DNA of 64,000 nucleotides from Rutidosis leptorrhynchoides (lineage: Eukaryota; Streptophyta; Magnoliopsida; Asterales; Asteraceae). Location: contig NC_092340.1 in assembly GCF_046630445.1 (NCBI RefSeq), positions 362,370,001-362,434,000 of the forward strand, read 5' to 3'. The number at the start of each line of letters is the position of its first letter. The first letter of the stretch is position 1. The notes under the pieces were generated by a model. That model had not been told where the DNA came from, searched no databases, and worked only from the letters and a program-made list of their open reading frames with translations. Position numbers and translations under genes: made by a program. Positions 47,463 through 58,748 of this stretch are shown here, one piece after another.

Positions 47463-49901
47463 TGTAACAACCCAACCCGATATACAAATGATCACGCGGA
47501 AATATCAAATAAAAAAAAAAATTCTTTGTGCAGCATAGTGGAGCGGCGCTCCATTTCGGTCTGTCCAAAATCCAACTTAGCGAAAAAGATTGACCACTTT
47601 CCGACGTATTTAGACAAAACGCTTTTCACAACATATTCATATATGAAAAACTAACACGTTCCATTAATAAAATAAGTTTTACGAGACGGGGCTCACATCG
47701 ACCCAAATTACCCTTTAAGTACAAAATACAAGTTTCAACCCCACAATTTTAAACACAAAATAAGAGCCGAGCATGGCGATTGGGGATACGCTACCCAATC
47801 CTAATTCAATCCAAAAGCAAGATCCTCTAAAGCAAACTACGCAAGTCCACTAGTCCCCATGCTTACCCGATCCATCGTCTCCATGCAATCTATAAAAAAG
47901 TAAACAACGAGAGGGTAAGCTAACGCTTAGTAAATGTAAAGATACTATACACATACATATGCATAAAATGGTTACGCATCACCAAGCATCAAAATAGCAC
48001 ATACCTTCTCCGCATGGTAAACAAACTACAAAGAGCACAATACACAAAGTAGCTACACGCTACGTAATTGCCAAGCTAACATCACACAATTAGCTACAAC
48101 ACAACAATAAGTATATACGCGTATATAACAAATATAATTAAACAATAACGATAAGGTTAACCCCTTAATCCAAACCACATGAAGGTCGGTCGAACTACCC
48201 GAGCCTTAGTGAACTCGCACTACCCGAGGTTCACTTCCTTCACCACTTCTACAACCGAGGTTGGCCGAACTACCCGAGCCTTAGTGAATTCGCACAACCC
48301 GAAATTCACCACCTCATCACCAAGATGACCGAAATAACCCGAGCCATCATGAATCCGCACTAACTGAGATTCATTTCCTCAACAACAAATGCTAGTAACC
48401 CATCGCCAAAAGGGTTATCCAAAACGCTATCCAATTCACAATACCAAGGGTAAAAACCCACAACGCATAAGCGTATCACATAAACCCGAAGCACAAGGTC
48501 CATTCTCCCACACGAACATAGAGTAAACCCGAACAAGGGTCACCCTACACACACGCACCCATCTTACACATACACATGTGCATAGTAAATTTACACTCAC
48601 CTTAAACGTCTCGATGAATGCAACCGAATAATCTGCAACACGCCAATGGAACGTACCTATTCCATTAATAACAATTACAACAACACAATTAGGGTGGATT
48701 TACAAATCAACCCAAATTGACAACTAGTGCAATTTTGACCCAAATGCACTTCCAAGTACAAACCGCGCCCAAAATTAACCAATAATCACTAACACAAGTG
48801 AGAATGGTCCTAATACGCCAATTAAACCCAATCATAGGTGTTAAACACCTATCTTGCCCAAAATGACACTTAAACCCTAATTTTGACCCAAAAGGAGTCA
48901 ACATCACGCCATTAGCAAGTTTTGACACCAAAACATATTTAACTCGGTTTTATACTTCAACTTAATCCATTTTAAGTTTATAAACCTTAATACCTCGACA
49001 ATTGAGTCATAATCATCAACAAATCCTAATTTTAACTCTAGTCAAGGTTAGTCAACCACAAGAACCCTAATGGTCTCCAAAACATCAATAATCACTCATA
49101 CTAGTGATTATACACCATTTACAAGTCTTAAACATGGTTAAATCATTAACCAACCTAAAACCCGCCAAATATCAAAATAGCAAGTTTCCATAAACCCTCT
49201 TCATCAACTAAATGGGTTTTACAACAAATCAAACTCAAACCCTAACTTGGATATCAAATCTAAGAGATGAAATTCGGAGTTTGAACTTACCAATACCGCC
49301 AAAATGATGCCGTTGACGAGATGAACAACTTTAATACTTGAGGTTTGACCCGAAACACTCTTCTTCTTCTCCAATTGGAGTTCTCTCTCTCTCTCTCTCT
49401 AAATCTCTCCTCTCTCTCTAGGGTTTGAAGATGAGAGTGTTGATGAGTGAAAAGAGGTGAAATGTGATCCTCAATGATCAATAGATCAGTTTTGATGACC
49501 CTAAACCGACCCCAAGTGAAAAGACCAAAGTACCCCTCATTTAAACCTTTTAAAAATGCTGAAAATTGCATCAGACGCGATCGGAGCACCGCTCCATAAG
49601 GTGGAGCGCCGCTCCAACCTTCAGGTCAGTTTTCAGTAACTCGTTTTGGCCATAACTTTTTGACCGTAGCTCCGTTTTCGATGAATCAAATATCGTTGGA
49701 AACGTAATAAGATTTTCTTTCCAATGGTAAGTCTTTGAAACATCAACACAAACTTTATTTGGGGTTGAAAAGATACGTACACACCTTGTCACTTCAGACA
49801 ACGTCCAGTTTCCTTCGACGTTCGAGCAAGCAACACGTACACTTTATACACGCATCGTACACCATAAATACATTATGTATAATAAATATTTGGGTCTTAC
49901 A
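47463..49901 (-). repeat. 3' LTR of LTR-D (2.4 kb)
   Basis: A 2439-bp LTR with TG...CA ends. It contains three GGAGC-N3-GCTCC hairpins (47540-47552, 49583-49595, 49603-49615), a CT microsatellite near 49380-49420, and a minisatellite at 48180-48385 that recurs in the internal region. Confidence 0.75.
48180..48385. repeat. Minisatellite CGAACTACCCGAGCCTTAGTGAA in the LTR of LTR-D
   Basis: Three diverged units of about 65-75 bp, each with CCGAACTACCCGAGCC, GTGAA-TCGCAC and CCGA-ATTCAC. The same unit recurs at 63490-63830. Confidence 0.8.
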
Positions 49902-49915
49902 ACTCTCCACCACTT
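49902..49915 (-). other. Polypurine tract of LTR-D
   Basis: AAGTGGTGGAGAGT on the minus strand, directly before the 3' LTR start TGTAAGACCC. Confidence 0.65.
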
Positions 49916-50154
49916 AAAATCGATCACGTCCTCGTGATCTTCACCACTTAACCAATCCGGACCTACTCAACGGTCCTCAATCATAAGTCCCAATCCGACT
50001 TTCCTAAGCAATTCTTCCCAATGAATAGCCTTTAATAACTAAAATCGTCACCCGCGATTTTATCGAAACCAAAATTCGAGCGCTAAAACCTGCTCAATCC
50101 CCCATATCTGGAAAAACTCAACCAATCTCGTACCGAGATATCAATTCCTTAGCG

Positions 50155-52075
50155 TGAAAGGACCCGTCCTAATCCATCCGGACGAATACATTATATTTGG
50201 TTACATCACGAGGTACTTGACCTCTATATGATACATTTTACAAACATTGCATTCGTTTTTAAAAGACAAACTTTCATTTCATCAAAAGTTGACGGCATGC
50301 ATACCATACCCTAACATATCCAACTATAATTGACTTAGTAATAATCTTGATGAACTCAACTACTCGAATGCAACGTCTTTTGAAATATGTCATGAATGAC
50401 TCCAAGTAATATCTCTAAAATGAGCAAATGCACAGCGGAAGATTTCTTTCATACCTGAGAATAAACATGCTTTAAAGTGTCAACCAAAAGGTTGGTGAAT
50501 TCATTAGTTTAACATAATTAATCATTTTCATCGTTTTAATAGACCACAAGATTTGCATTTCTCATAAATATACGTCCCATGCATAGAGACAAAAATAATC
50601 ATTCATATGGATTGAACACCTGGTAACCGACATTCACAATATGCATATAAGAATATCCCCATCATTCCGGGATCCTCCTTCGGACATGATATAAATTTCG
50701 AAGTACTAAAGCATCCGGTACTTTGGATGGGGCTTGTTGGGCCCGATAGATCTATCTTTAGAGTTCGCGTCAATTAGGGTGTCTGTTCCCTAATTCTTAG
50801 ATTACCAGACTTAATAAAAAAGGGCATATTCGATTTCGATAATTCAACCATATAATGTAATTTCGATTACTTGTGTCTATTTCGTAAAACAGTTATAAAA
50901 GTTGCGCATGTATTCTCAGCCCAAAAATATAAAGGGTAAAAAGGTAAATGAAACTCACCATACTGTATTTCGTAGTAAAAATACATATAACGTCATTGAA
51001 CAAGTGCAAGGTTGGCCTCGGATTCACGAACGTAAATTAATTATATATATTTATGTGTTGGTCAATATTTGTCTAACAAATTAGGTCAAGTCATAGTGTA
51101 CCACAATCCTAATGCTCGAGACTAATATGCAAAAGTCAACAAAAGTAAATTTGACTCAAAATAATTTTCAAAAATCTATACATGATTAATATATAGTTTA
51201 AATATCGTCGTTTTATATTTTTAAATATTTTTAAAAGATTTATTAGAGTAAATAATATAATTTATTTAATAATAAATAAAATTTTATATTAAAATTTATA
51301 TAATAAATTATACTTGTATATATATAGGTAATAAAATTTATAAAGTTTATTTTAGTATAATAAAGATAATACGATAGGTATTATCAACGTAATTATATTA
51401 CACGTAGTAAAATATCTTTGTATTACATATTTATTTGATAAAATAACATTGATAATAATAATAAGTAAAAGTCGTATTGTTTTGTAATAATAATTATTAT
51501 TATTTTTATTAATAACAATCAATATTTATATTTACTAAAAATGATAATTCTAATTATGATATCTTTAATATTTACGATACTTTTTAATATTCACTTTAAA
51601 ATAACCATTTTTATTTAAAATGATAGTAATAATGATATTTTATAATAACAATGACATTTCTATTAAAATGATAATTTTGATAAAGTGATAGTTTTAATAC
51701 TAACGATACTTTTAATAATACTAGTAATGATAAAAATAACAAGAACGATAATTTTATCTAAATCATTATCTTACAATATTTAAATTTCATCATGATACTC
51801 AAACTCATTATTTCCTAATTAATTTGTTAATAGTTTTTAAATTCGTCTTTTATATCGCGTTCATTTTAATGATAATAATAGTAATTATAATAATTAAATG
51901 TTACTGTTACTAATTTTAATTATAATAATACTAATAATAATTATTATTATGATAATGATAATACTAATAATCTATTTTAATGATAATAATGATAATAATA
52001 CTAATTATAACTTTTAACGATAATAATGATAGTAATAATAAAAATAACAATTTTTAAGGATAATACTTTTTATAG

Positions 52076-52133
<58 letters not shown>

Positions 52134-53520
52134 TTAGAACGACGATAATGACGACGATAATAATAATCATTTTTTCACAACTTCAAATGACTATAATTTC
52201 TAATCCGTTCATTGGAACGATCCGACATCTAAAGGAAAAGTTCTTAATTTTTTTCTAGCTTTCCAACGACATGCATATCTTATACCTTATCTCAGCTGCA
52301 GGTGTAACTAATTCAATATTTAACATAACCTATCTAAGGGCAATATCAAAAGTACAGGCATGCATAATCCTATTTTCTCGAGCACTAGTCAGGGATACAC
52401 TATAAATAAATAAAAATTAATTTACGAGTACTCACGTATCAATATTGAGGTTCAATATTGCAGGAAAGGTACGTAAATGCAACGGAGATGATAAACACTG
52501 GATTGACCTCACGAGCATACCCCCGAACATTACCCATAACCTCCATAGCTATAACCCATAATTTCCTTAGCCCTATCCTACTTGAAAACCAGTTTTTGAA
52601 ATAACCCGCTCATGACCTCGTCGTAATATTTTTATGTATAATAATAATATTACGAATATTAATATAGTAATATTAATAATAATAATAATAATAATCTTTA
52701 TTAACAATAATAATAATAAAATAAATAAATATATACGGAGCATATTAGTAATATAGAGAGATAAAGAAATTTTTAAGTGTGTGCACAAATGAAAACGTCG
52801 ACCATTTATAGATCTTTAGCCACCAACCCACCTCACTATCGTCCCACAAATGTGGTTGTTGACACTTTATTTTTCAATTACACAACATGATAACGTAAAC
52901 TTTATATATTATTTAATAAATATTATATTTAATCTTTAGAATTAATTAAATATTATATTATATTTACGCTCATGGTAAAAATATAATTTTTACAAAAATG
53001 ACACGGTCGTGGTCTCACGACTCATGTACCACTTTCGGTTTTTCGAGCACACTTTCGTACGTTTAGAAAACTAGCCTTTTACGTTTAATGACTCGTACCA
53101 TTATAAAAATTTAGTTTTAGTTATTGAAAAATTACTTTATGACAAATGTATCTTATATAATTGAGTGTTGTGGTTATTTGCTTCTATAAATCAGTGGCTC
53201 GTTGTTTGTCCAAATATATTATTTTAAGTCAGGACATTTTATGACTAAGTTAAAATATATATATATTTTCATTTTAAAATATAATCTTGTACATATCATA
53301 AGTAATGGAAAAAATATTTATGTAATGATATAATATTTAATTTCTCAAAACTTAATTACATTTCAAAGTTCGTTTTACATTTTGTTTAGAAAATAATATA
53401 ACACGTATTGTTTATACTTTAAAACTTAATCTAACGTAATCCATTTATACGTCTATGTTTATCAAACGTCCTAAATGATATATCTAACTATCAATTGAAC
53501 CAAGTGTTTACTTAATTTGA

Positions 53521-53612
<92 letters not shown>

Positions 53613-54452
53613 TCAATATTCGTAAACACGTTTTAAATTGCAAGTTAATCATACATCTAACAACTAACATTCCAACATACGTTGTTTAAACATATACATT
53701 AATAATCTAGTTCTATTATGTTGAAAGAGTTTTTACTTAAGAAAGTAAAATAACATATAAATCATAACAGGTTTCAAGTTATAAACTTACAGTTTATTCA
53801 TGAGTTGTAAGGTTAGGTCAAATGGATAAATGTTGTATGAAATCATTTTCACATGATAACTGATTTTATCTTGCCGACGAACATTAACTTAATTATTTAC
53901 TTTTCATGATAAGATATCATTAAAGCCTAGTAGTTAACCTATCAATAGTCACGAGAAAATTATTGTAAGGCATGTATTGAAAATCAAACAGGAGTCTCCA
54001 CTAAACCGACTAGCTCTCGCTATTTGACACTTTATCCTCACTTTATCATTTATTCCGAATATCATTAAAAAGAAACGATTTCTTAAATCAACGTGGGCCT
54101 CTAACAGAGACTCATAATCATAATTCAATGTATCTGATAATTCAATCATATGATATTATCTTTTTAATTCCATCAAAAACTATATTGAACAAATATCGAA
54201 ACAAACACGTTTATGTAAAGTATTATGCATCTAATACTTTGTTTGGGTTTTCACTTAATAAGTATATATTATACACACATATCTATATACACATAAATGT
54301 TCGTGAATCGTCAGGCATGGTCAAAGGATAATTGATTACATGAATATAGATTTCAAAACTTTCGAGACTCAACATTATAGATTTTGCTTATCGTGTCGGA
54401 AACATATAAAGATTAAAGTTTAAATTTGATCGGAAATTTCCGGGTCATCACA
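50155..54452 (-). repeat. 3' LTR of LTR-C
   Basis: TG...CA ends; AT-rich. Contains runs of GATAATAAT (51860-52130) and a long (TA)n array at 53524-53610. No gene seen; short frames in it are repeated exactly in the other LTR. Confidence 0.92.
53524..53610. repeat. (TA)n microsatellite
   Basis: About 43 units; the other LTR has about 41 at 62166-62248. Confidence 0.95.
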
Positions 54453-54489
54453 GTACCTACCCGTTAAAGAAATTTCGTCCCGAAATTTG
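54453..54489 (-). other. Polypurine tract box of LTR-C
   Basis: TTCGGGACGAAATTTC, then TTTAACGGGTAGGTAC on the minus strand, directly before the 3' LTR; identical in its core to LTR-B and close to Tekay. Confidence 0.7.
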
Positions 54490-54810
54490 AGTGAGGTCGT
54501 CATGGCTTACAATAAATATGTTTTCTTGACGAATATGAGCTGATAAATAGAGTTTTATCATTATTGAATAATACAGATAAAATAATTAAATTATTCGAAG
54601 AGCACGAATGAAGCTATCACAAAAGAGTGAAATGAATAAATGAGGTTTCATTTTAACTTTTGACATTGTCTTGATTGAATTCCGAAATTCAAGGGATTTA
54701 AAGAAAATCTTCGAAATCTAAAGGATTTGATTCTTCAGCGAATAAGGGAATTAAGATCTCTGTAATTAAATACGGTGATCTGCCTCGATTACTCTGTATG
54801 ATATTTTCAT

Positions 54811-54817
54811 TATAAAT
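54811..54817 (+). promoter_or_regulatory. TATA box of the antisense ORF in LTR-C
   Basis: TATAAAT, 83 nt before the ATG at 54894, in a flank conserved with LTR-B (see 36035). Confidence 0.4.
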
Positions 54818-54893
54818 TAGACTTTTTCCGTTCCATAATTTTCACCATTCCTATACTTTCTTTCATGGTTCTTACATCCACAAGATTGTGACA

Positions 54894-55067
54894 ATGCTTC
54901 ATCCAGTTCTGATCCTTGTCCTTATCCTGACTATTGTAACAATCATTCTCCTTTTCCAACTTCCACCAGAGGAATCTATTTTCTTTTACTTCGCCCTTGG
55001 GGTTATAGTGTTTTTAATTCTCCCGTGTCTTTATGTTGTGATAAACATTGATATACATGGTCTGTAA
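54894..55067 (+). CDS. Antisense small membrane-type ORF of LTR-C (57 aa)
   Basis: Intact counterpart of 36125-36298, in an element with nearly identical LTRs. Shares MLHPVLIL, ILLF, LPPEES, ALG-IVFL, PCLY and the terminal IDIHGL with identical spacing. Two hydrophobic stretches are separated by the charged PPEES turn, so a hairpin membrane protein is plausible. Fourteen codons differ only silently between the two copies. After the stop, the same strand has a second shared patch near 55247-55317 (EF-D--FRMNI-N-LR, then TAA) that might be another short ORF or exon. Function unknown. Confidence 0.42.
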   Translation: MLHPVLILVLILTIVTIILLFQLPPEESIFFYFALGVIVFLILPCLYVVINIDIHGL

Positions 55068-55689
55068 TTTCTGTGTTGTTATTGGGCTTTATATCTCCCC
55101 TTATATTTTAATGTCCCTATTTCTGTTTTCCTATAATCATTGTTATCCACAGTTAATACTCCCTCCTATTTGCTGCGACTTATACTCCACTTTCTATTTT
55201 GGAGCTTTGTCCCTTCGTTTCTTATTCTTGCGATTGGGCATCTCTTGTAATGGTCCGGAATTCGCGGATATAAGTTTCAGAATGAACATTGTTAATGTTC
55301 TAAGAAGGGAATGGTAATGGCACGATCTTGATTTGTTAAATTACCAGAATACTCTGGAAAAGACCGAACCATCAAGGAATATTTTCTTGATATTTTAGAG
55401 GTTTAAATAGAATACAAGAGTCGTGTAACATGACACATGATGACGTTAGAGTCTGTGAATCATCACGTTTCATTAGAAACTCAGCATGACTTACTGTAAT
55501 ATAATCACGTTGATCAAGTGTCATTATATTATACTAACTCATGCATCAGTTACAAACATTATTTCAATAACATTCATATTTTAAGTTCGAAAGTTTACAG
55601 AATATAGAAACTAACAGTTTCTATATGATATAACACTGATATCATGAAGAGATTAATGATTTCAGATAAGAATAGTTTTGAAAATATCT

Positions 55690-55950
55690 TCAGAAATATG
55701 GAGGATATTTATAATGAAAGATACGATGATATCTTGGAATTTCTAATATCGATGGATGATGAAGATGATTTATCCGTAAGGGTTTAGATTCGGAAGCAAG
55801 GTATTCGTTAAAGATTTCATCAGATGCAGGATCATTTGGATTCTTTGAAGTCAAACTTATTCTTTGTGATTTGTCCACGGCTTCCTTCATAGTTTCGCAT
55901 AGTTCGCTTTTCGGTACTAAATTTTCTATTGAGTGTTTCCAATACTTCAT
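55690..55950 (-). CDS. Conserved internal frame of LTR-C, 86 aa, doubtful
   Basis: Aligns without gaps over 69 residues (about 43 identical) with a frame in LTR-B ending at 36833, sharing KEAV-KSQ, SKNPND, LHHP and RYHRIFH-KYP-YF and the same TGA stop. The substitutions are not concentrated at third codon positions, so homology of the DNA may explain the shared frame. No family recognised. It could be the remnant of a polyprotein segment. Confidence 0.25.
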   Translation of the reverse strand: MKYWKHSIENLVPKSELCETMKEAVDKSQRISLTSKNPNDPASDEIFNEYLASESKPLRINHLHHPSILEIPRYHRIFHYKYPPYF

Positions 55951-56134
55951 TCTTTATCATCAAACTTTCGACAGTTAAGGTCGTGTACAGTTTGTGCTGC
56001 TGTATTCAGCTTTTTCAGAATTTGTGGTATTGATTTGTAGACTGGGTGTTGTTCAAACTTTCAGAATTGAAGATCATAATTCTAAGAGATGAATGTTATA
56101 CATATAACTGTTGGTGTAGATATGCTGTGAGTTT

Positions 56135-56437
56135 TCAAAGTACTGATTGCTGATTCCCGGTAGTTGGTATGTCAGTTCTTGTTACAAGATGCGGATGAGT
56201 ACATGATGAGACTTCAATAGATAAATATAGTGATTTATCGGAGGGATTTAAGCCAAGGAGCAACGAGGTTGCTGGTACATTTGCTGGTAATATGGTGGAA
56301 TATAATAAAAGGTTCCTCGGTAACAATAAAAGAGCATACATATAAATCAAGGTGATAATAAGGTTGTTTCGAACGAAAAGTTGAAGTTGATTTGCTGAAG
56401 CTGTGACAAAATTTGCTACTTTGAAAAGGGATCGCAA
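56135..56437 (-). CDS. Conserved internal frame of LTR-C, 100 aa, doubtful
   Basis: Shares SLFK-ANF-TA---QL-LF and LIITLIY with the LTR-B frame at 37405-37596, which is closed earlier by a stop. Hydrophobic in the middle. No known domain. Possibly decayed coding sequence of the ancestral element. Confidence 0.22.
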   Translation of the reverse strand: MRSLFKVANFVTASANQLQLFVRNNLIITLIYMYALLLLPRNLLLYSTILPANVPATSLLLGLNPSDKSLYLSIEVSSCTHPHLVTRTDIPTTGNQQSVL

Positions 56438-57743
56438 AGTTATTTTTTTTTTTTGCTAATAAATACCAAAGGATCTGACGCGGCTACGTGTTAAACTTTT
56501 ACTCAGTTGCCGAGAGTTTCTCAGGTGCATAACTATATGCATAAATCTTTCCTTCCGTAGATGAAGTGCGGTTGGTTCATCCTATCGATTGAGGTGTTTT
56601 CAAGGATCATGAAAGGTTTGAACGCAGGTTGTAATCGTCAAGATACAAATGAGGTTTAAGATGAAATCAAGTGGCAAACTTGAAGATTTGTTTAGTTTCA
56701 TATGTTATAATCAATATTTTAATTCATTTTAATTGTCCAATGTTGGTAGTCCTCGATTGATAGTCCACAGTTAACAATTCAACAATTCATATATAATTTA
56801 ATATATAATATTCGAATTAATTAATATGTATTGTGACCCGTGTACATGTTTCAGACTCGATCACAACTCAAAGTATATATATTATTGTAGAATCATCCTC
56901 AACCCTGTATAGAGAACTCGATCATTACTGCATATAGAGTGTCTATGGTTATTCCAAATAATATATATATATATGTGTCGATATGATATGTCAAAACCTT
57001 GTATACGTGTCCCGATATTTAAAGTGTGTAAAATAAATACAGAAATTAAATGACGATAAATAAAATTGCGAGAATGTAAATTGCGATAATTAAATTACGA
57101 TAAATAAAGTGTAATCAGTTAGATGGGAACAATTAGCTAGGAACAGTTAGCGTAGATTCTTAACAAAATTTCTCATAGTTAATTAGTCTGTTTCTAATCA
57201 ATATTTATTGTGTCCATTATTTCTTCATTATGCCACTTGTTGGATTCTGATAGGTCAAAATCCAAATATGAAAATGAATTTGAATGAAAAATAGTTATTC
57301 TTTGGTGAACGAATACGTATATCGGTGGTTGTAAATAGAATAGTAAATGATCGTTGAATCAAATTCGAAGAATGTACAGTGTAACTTATTAATGTAAAAT
57401 CTAAATATTCCTCGGGTATTACCTACCCGTTAAAATATTTTCATCATTAACAGTTTGTACAAAAATAATTTTAATTACAATCTCTATGAAAACATATATA
57501 CATATATATTTTCTTCAGACGTACTCATAGATTTAATGAGTCAATGTGATATTAAACTCATCAGATTTATGGCTAGAACTAGAGTACATAATCTCTAAAA
57601 TATTAAAGATTACATAATCGTCATGAAGGACGAAGATAGTTTATGTAGAACGATTCGTAGAACGATTCGTAGAACGATGATTATGCTTGAGGTATAGATT
57701 GCGAGGTTGAGACGTGTGATGATGTTGTTGTTGTTGGTACTGG

Positions 57744-58301
57744 TTATGCTGCTGGTGCTGCTGATGGTGGTACTATTTCTGTCGGTGTTACAAGTGTTCT
57801 TGGTGCTGAGGTTGATGATGATGTTGGTGTAGTAAGTATAGCTTGTAAATCACGCACCATTCTTGTCAGGGTTTCTATCCTACCCTCTATCATTTCTATC
57901 CACCCACTCATCTGATTTGATAGATCTTGATTATCAATTCGAAGTTCCCTAACTTCTTCTAATATTCTCCTTCGATTGGTATTCGAAAGTAGAGGTTGAA
58001 TATTTTCTGAGATTGCAGTAACGCGACCTTCGAGGTGGAAAACTTTAGCAAGAAGGGTGAATACAGTGATGCGCATAGGTTCACCGGTGAGTACATCATT
58101 TTCTCCGATGTTAGGAGGTAAGTTTGGTTCGCGGTAGGGCTCGCCTTCTTCATTTCTCCATCGAGTGAGTAAGTCTCGGACCCACCCCCATCTCCTCCAG
58201 AAAGAAAAATAACTAAATGGTTGGGGCACTTCTAGTTCATTGACTTCGGAGTCTGCTTCAATATATATCTCGAAATCGCTTCCGGAACTAATGGAATCCA
58301 A
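57744..58301 (-). CDS. Conserved gag-position ORF1 of LTR-C (unknown family, 185 aa)
   Basis: Starts about 450 nt inside the 5' LTR. The acidic N-terminus (residues 1-25) is followed by the shared core: F-RRWGWVRDLLTRWRNEEGEP about 33-55, then LTGEP at about 73-77 and a helix. A long charged heptad-like region (about 90-150, EEVRELRIDN...MIEGRIETLTRMVRDLQ) predicts a coiled coil longer than in LTR-A. The C-terminus is Ser/Thr/Pro/Ala-rich. No zinc knuckle. An intact frame in a young element, with the core kept between LTR-A and LTR-C, supports a translated protein. A capsid- or RNA-binding role is speculative. Confidence 0.55.
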   Translation of the reverse strand: MDSISSGSDFEIYIEADSEVNELEVPQPFSYFSFWRRWGWVRDLLTRWRNEEGEPYREPNLPPNIGENDVLTGEPMRITVFTLLAKVFHLEGRVTAISENIQPLLSNTNRRRILEEVRELRIDNQDLSNQMSGWIEMIEGRIETLTRMVRDLQAILTTPTSSSTSAPRTLVTPTEIVPPSAAPAA

Positions 58302-58734
58302 GCTAGGTGTAGGATCTATCTCTCACGATCAGTTAAAGGGTTTTGATATGAAATGATTTTCGAATATCGAATGATATTCTAATTATATATAGAATATCTC
58401 TACATACTTCCAAAGATCCCGTGAATTATGGAGAAAATTAAGGAAATGTGTCAGATAAAGTCTACAGTGACAGATACGCTAAGATATGGATTAGTAGATA
58501 TGCTAAGATATGAATTTTGTCTATACACTATTTATGCAATCATTACAGTAAGATGTGTCTAGACTAAGAATGATAAACAGGTAATATCTTAAGGATGATA
58601 AACTGATGATTTCCGACAAAAACGATAAGCAAAATTTTTGACATGCAGACACGGTCGAAGTCCAGACTCACTAATGCATCCTAACGACTTATCAGCTAGA
58701 CACACTAATGCAGACCCGGTTCGCTAAGACCACC

Positions 58735-58746
58735 GCTTTGATACCA
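58735..58746 (-). other. Primer binding site of LTR-C
   Basis: TGGTATCAAAGC on the minus strand, one mismatch from the initiator Met-tRNA site. Confidence 0.75.
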
Positions 58747-58748
58747 AC

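Noticed and set aside
50902-51084. 60-codon frames repeated in LTR-A and both LTRs of LTR-C
   Set aside because: LTR identity alone explains their repetition; the LTR-A version differs in length and shows no codon-position bias that I could see.
53949-54331. Short frames on both strands near the LTR-C LTR end
   Set aside because: Identical in the two young LTRs by recent duplication, so repetition is not evidence of coding.
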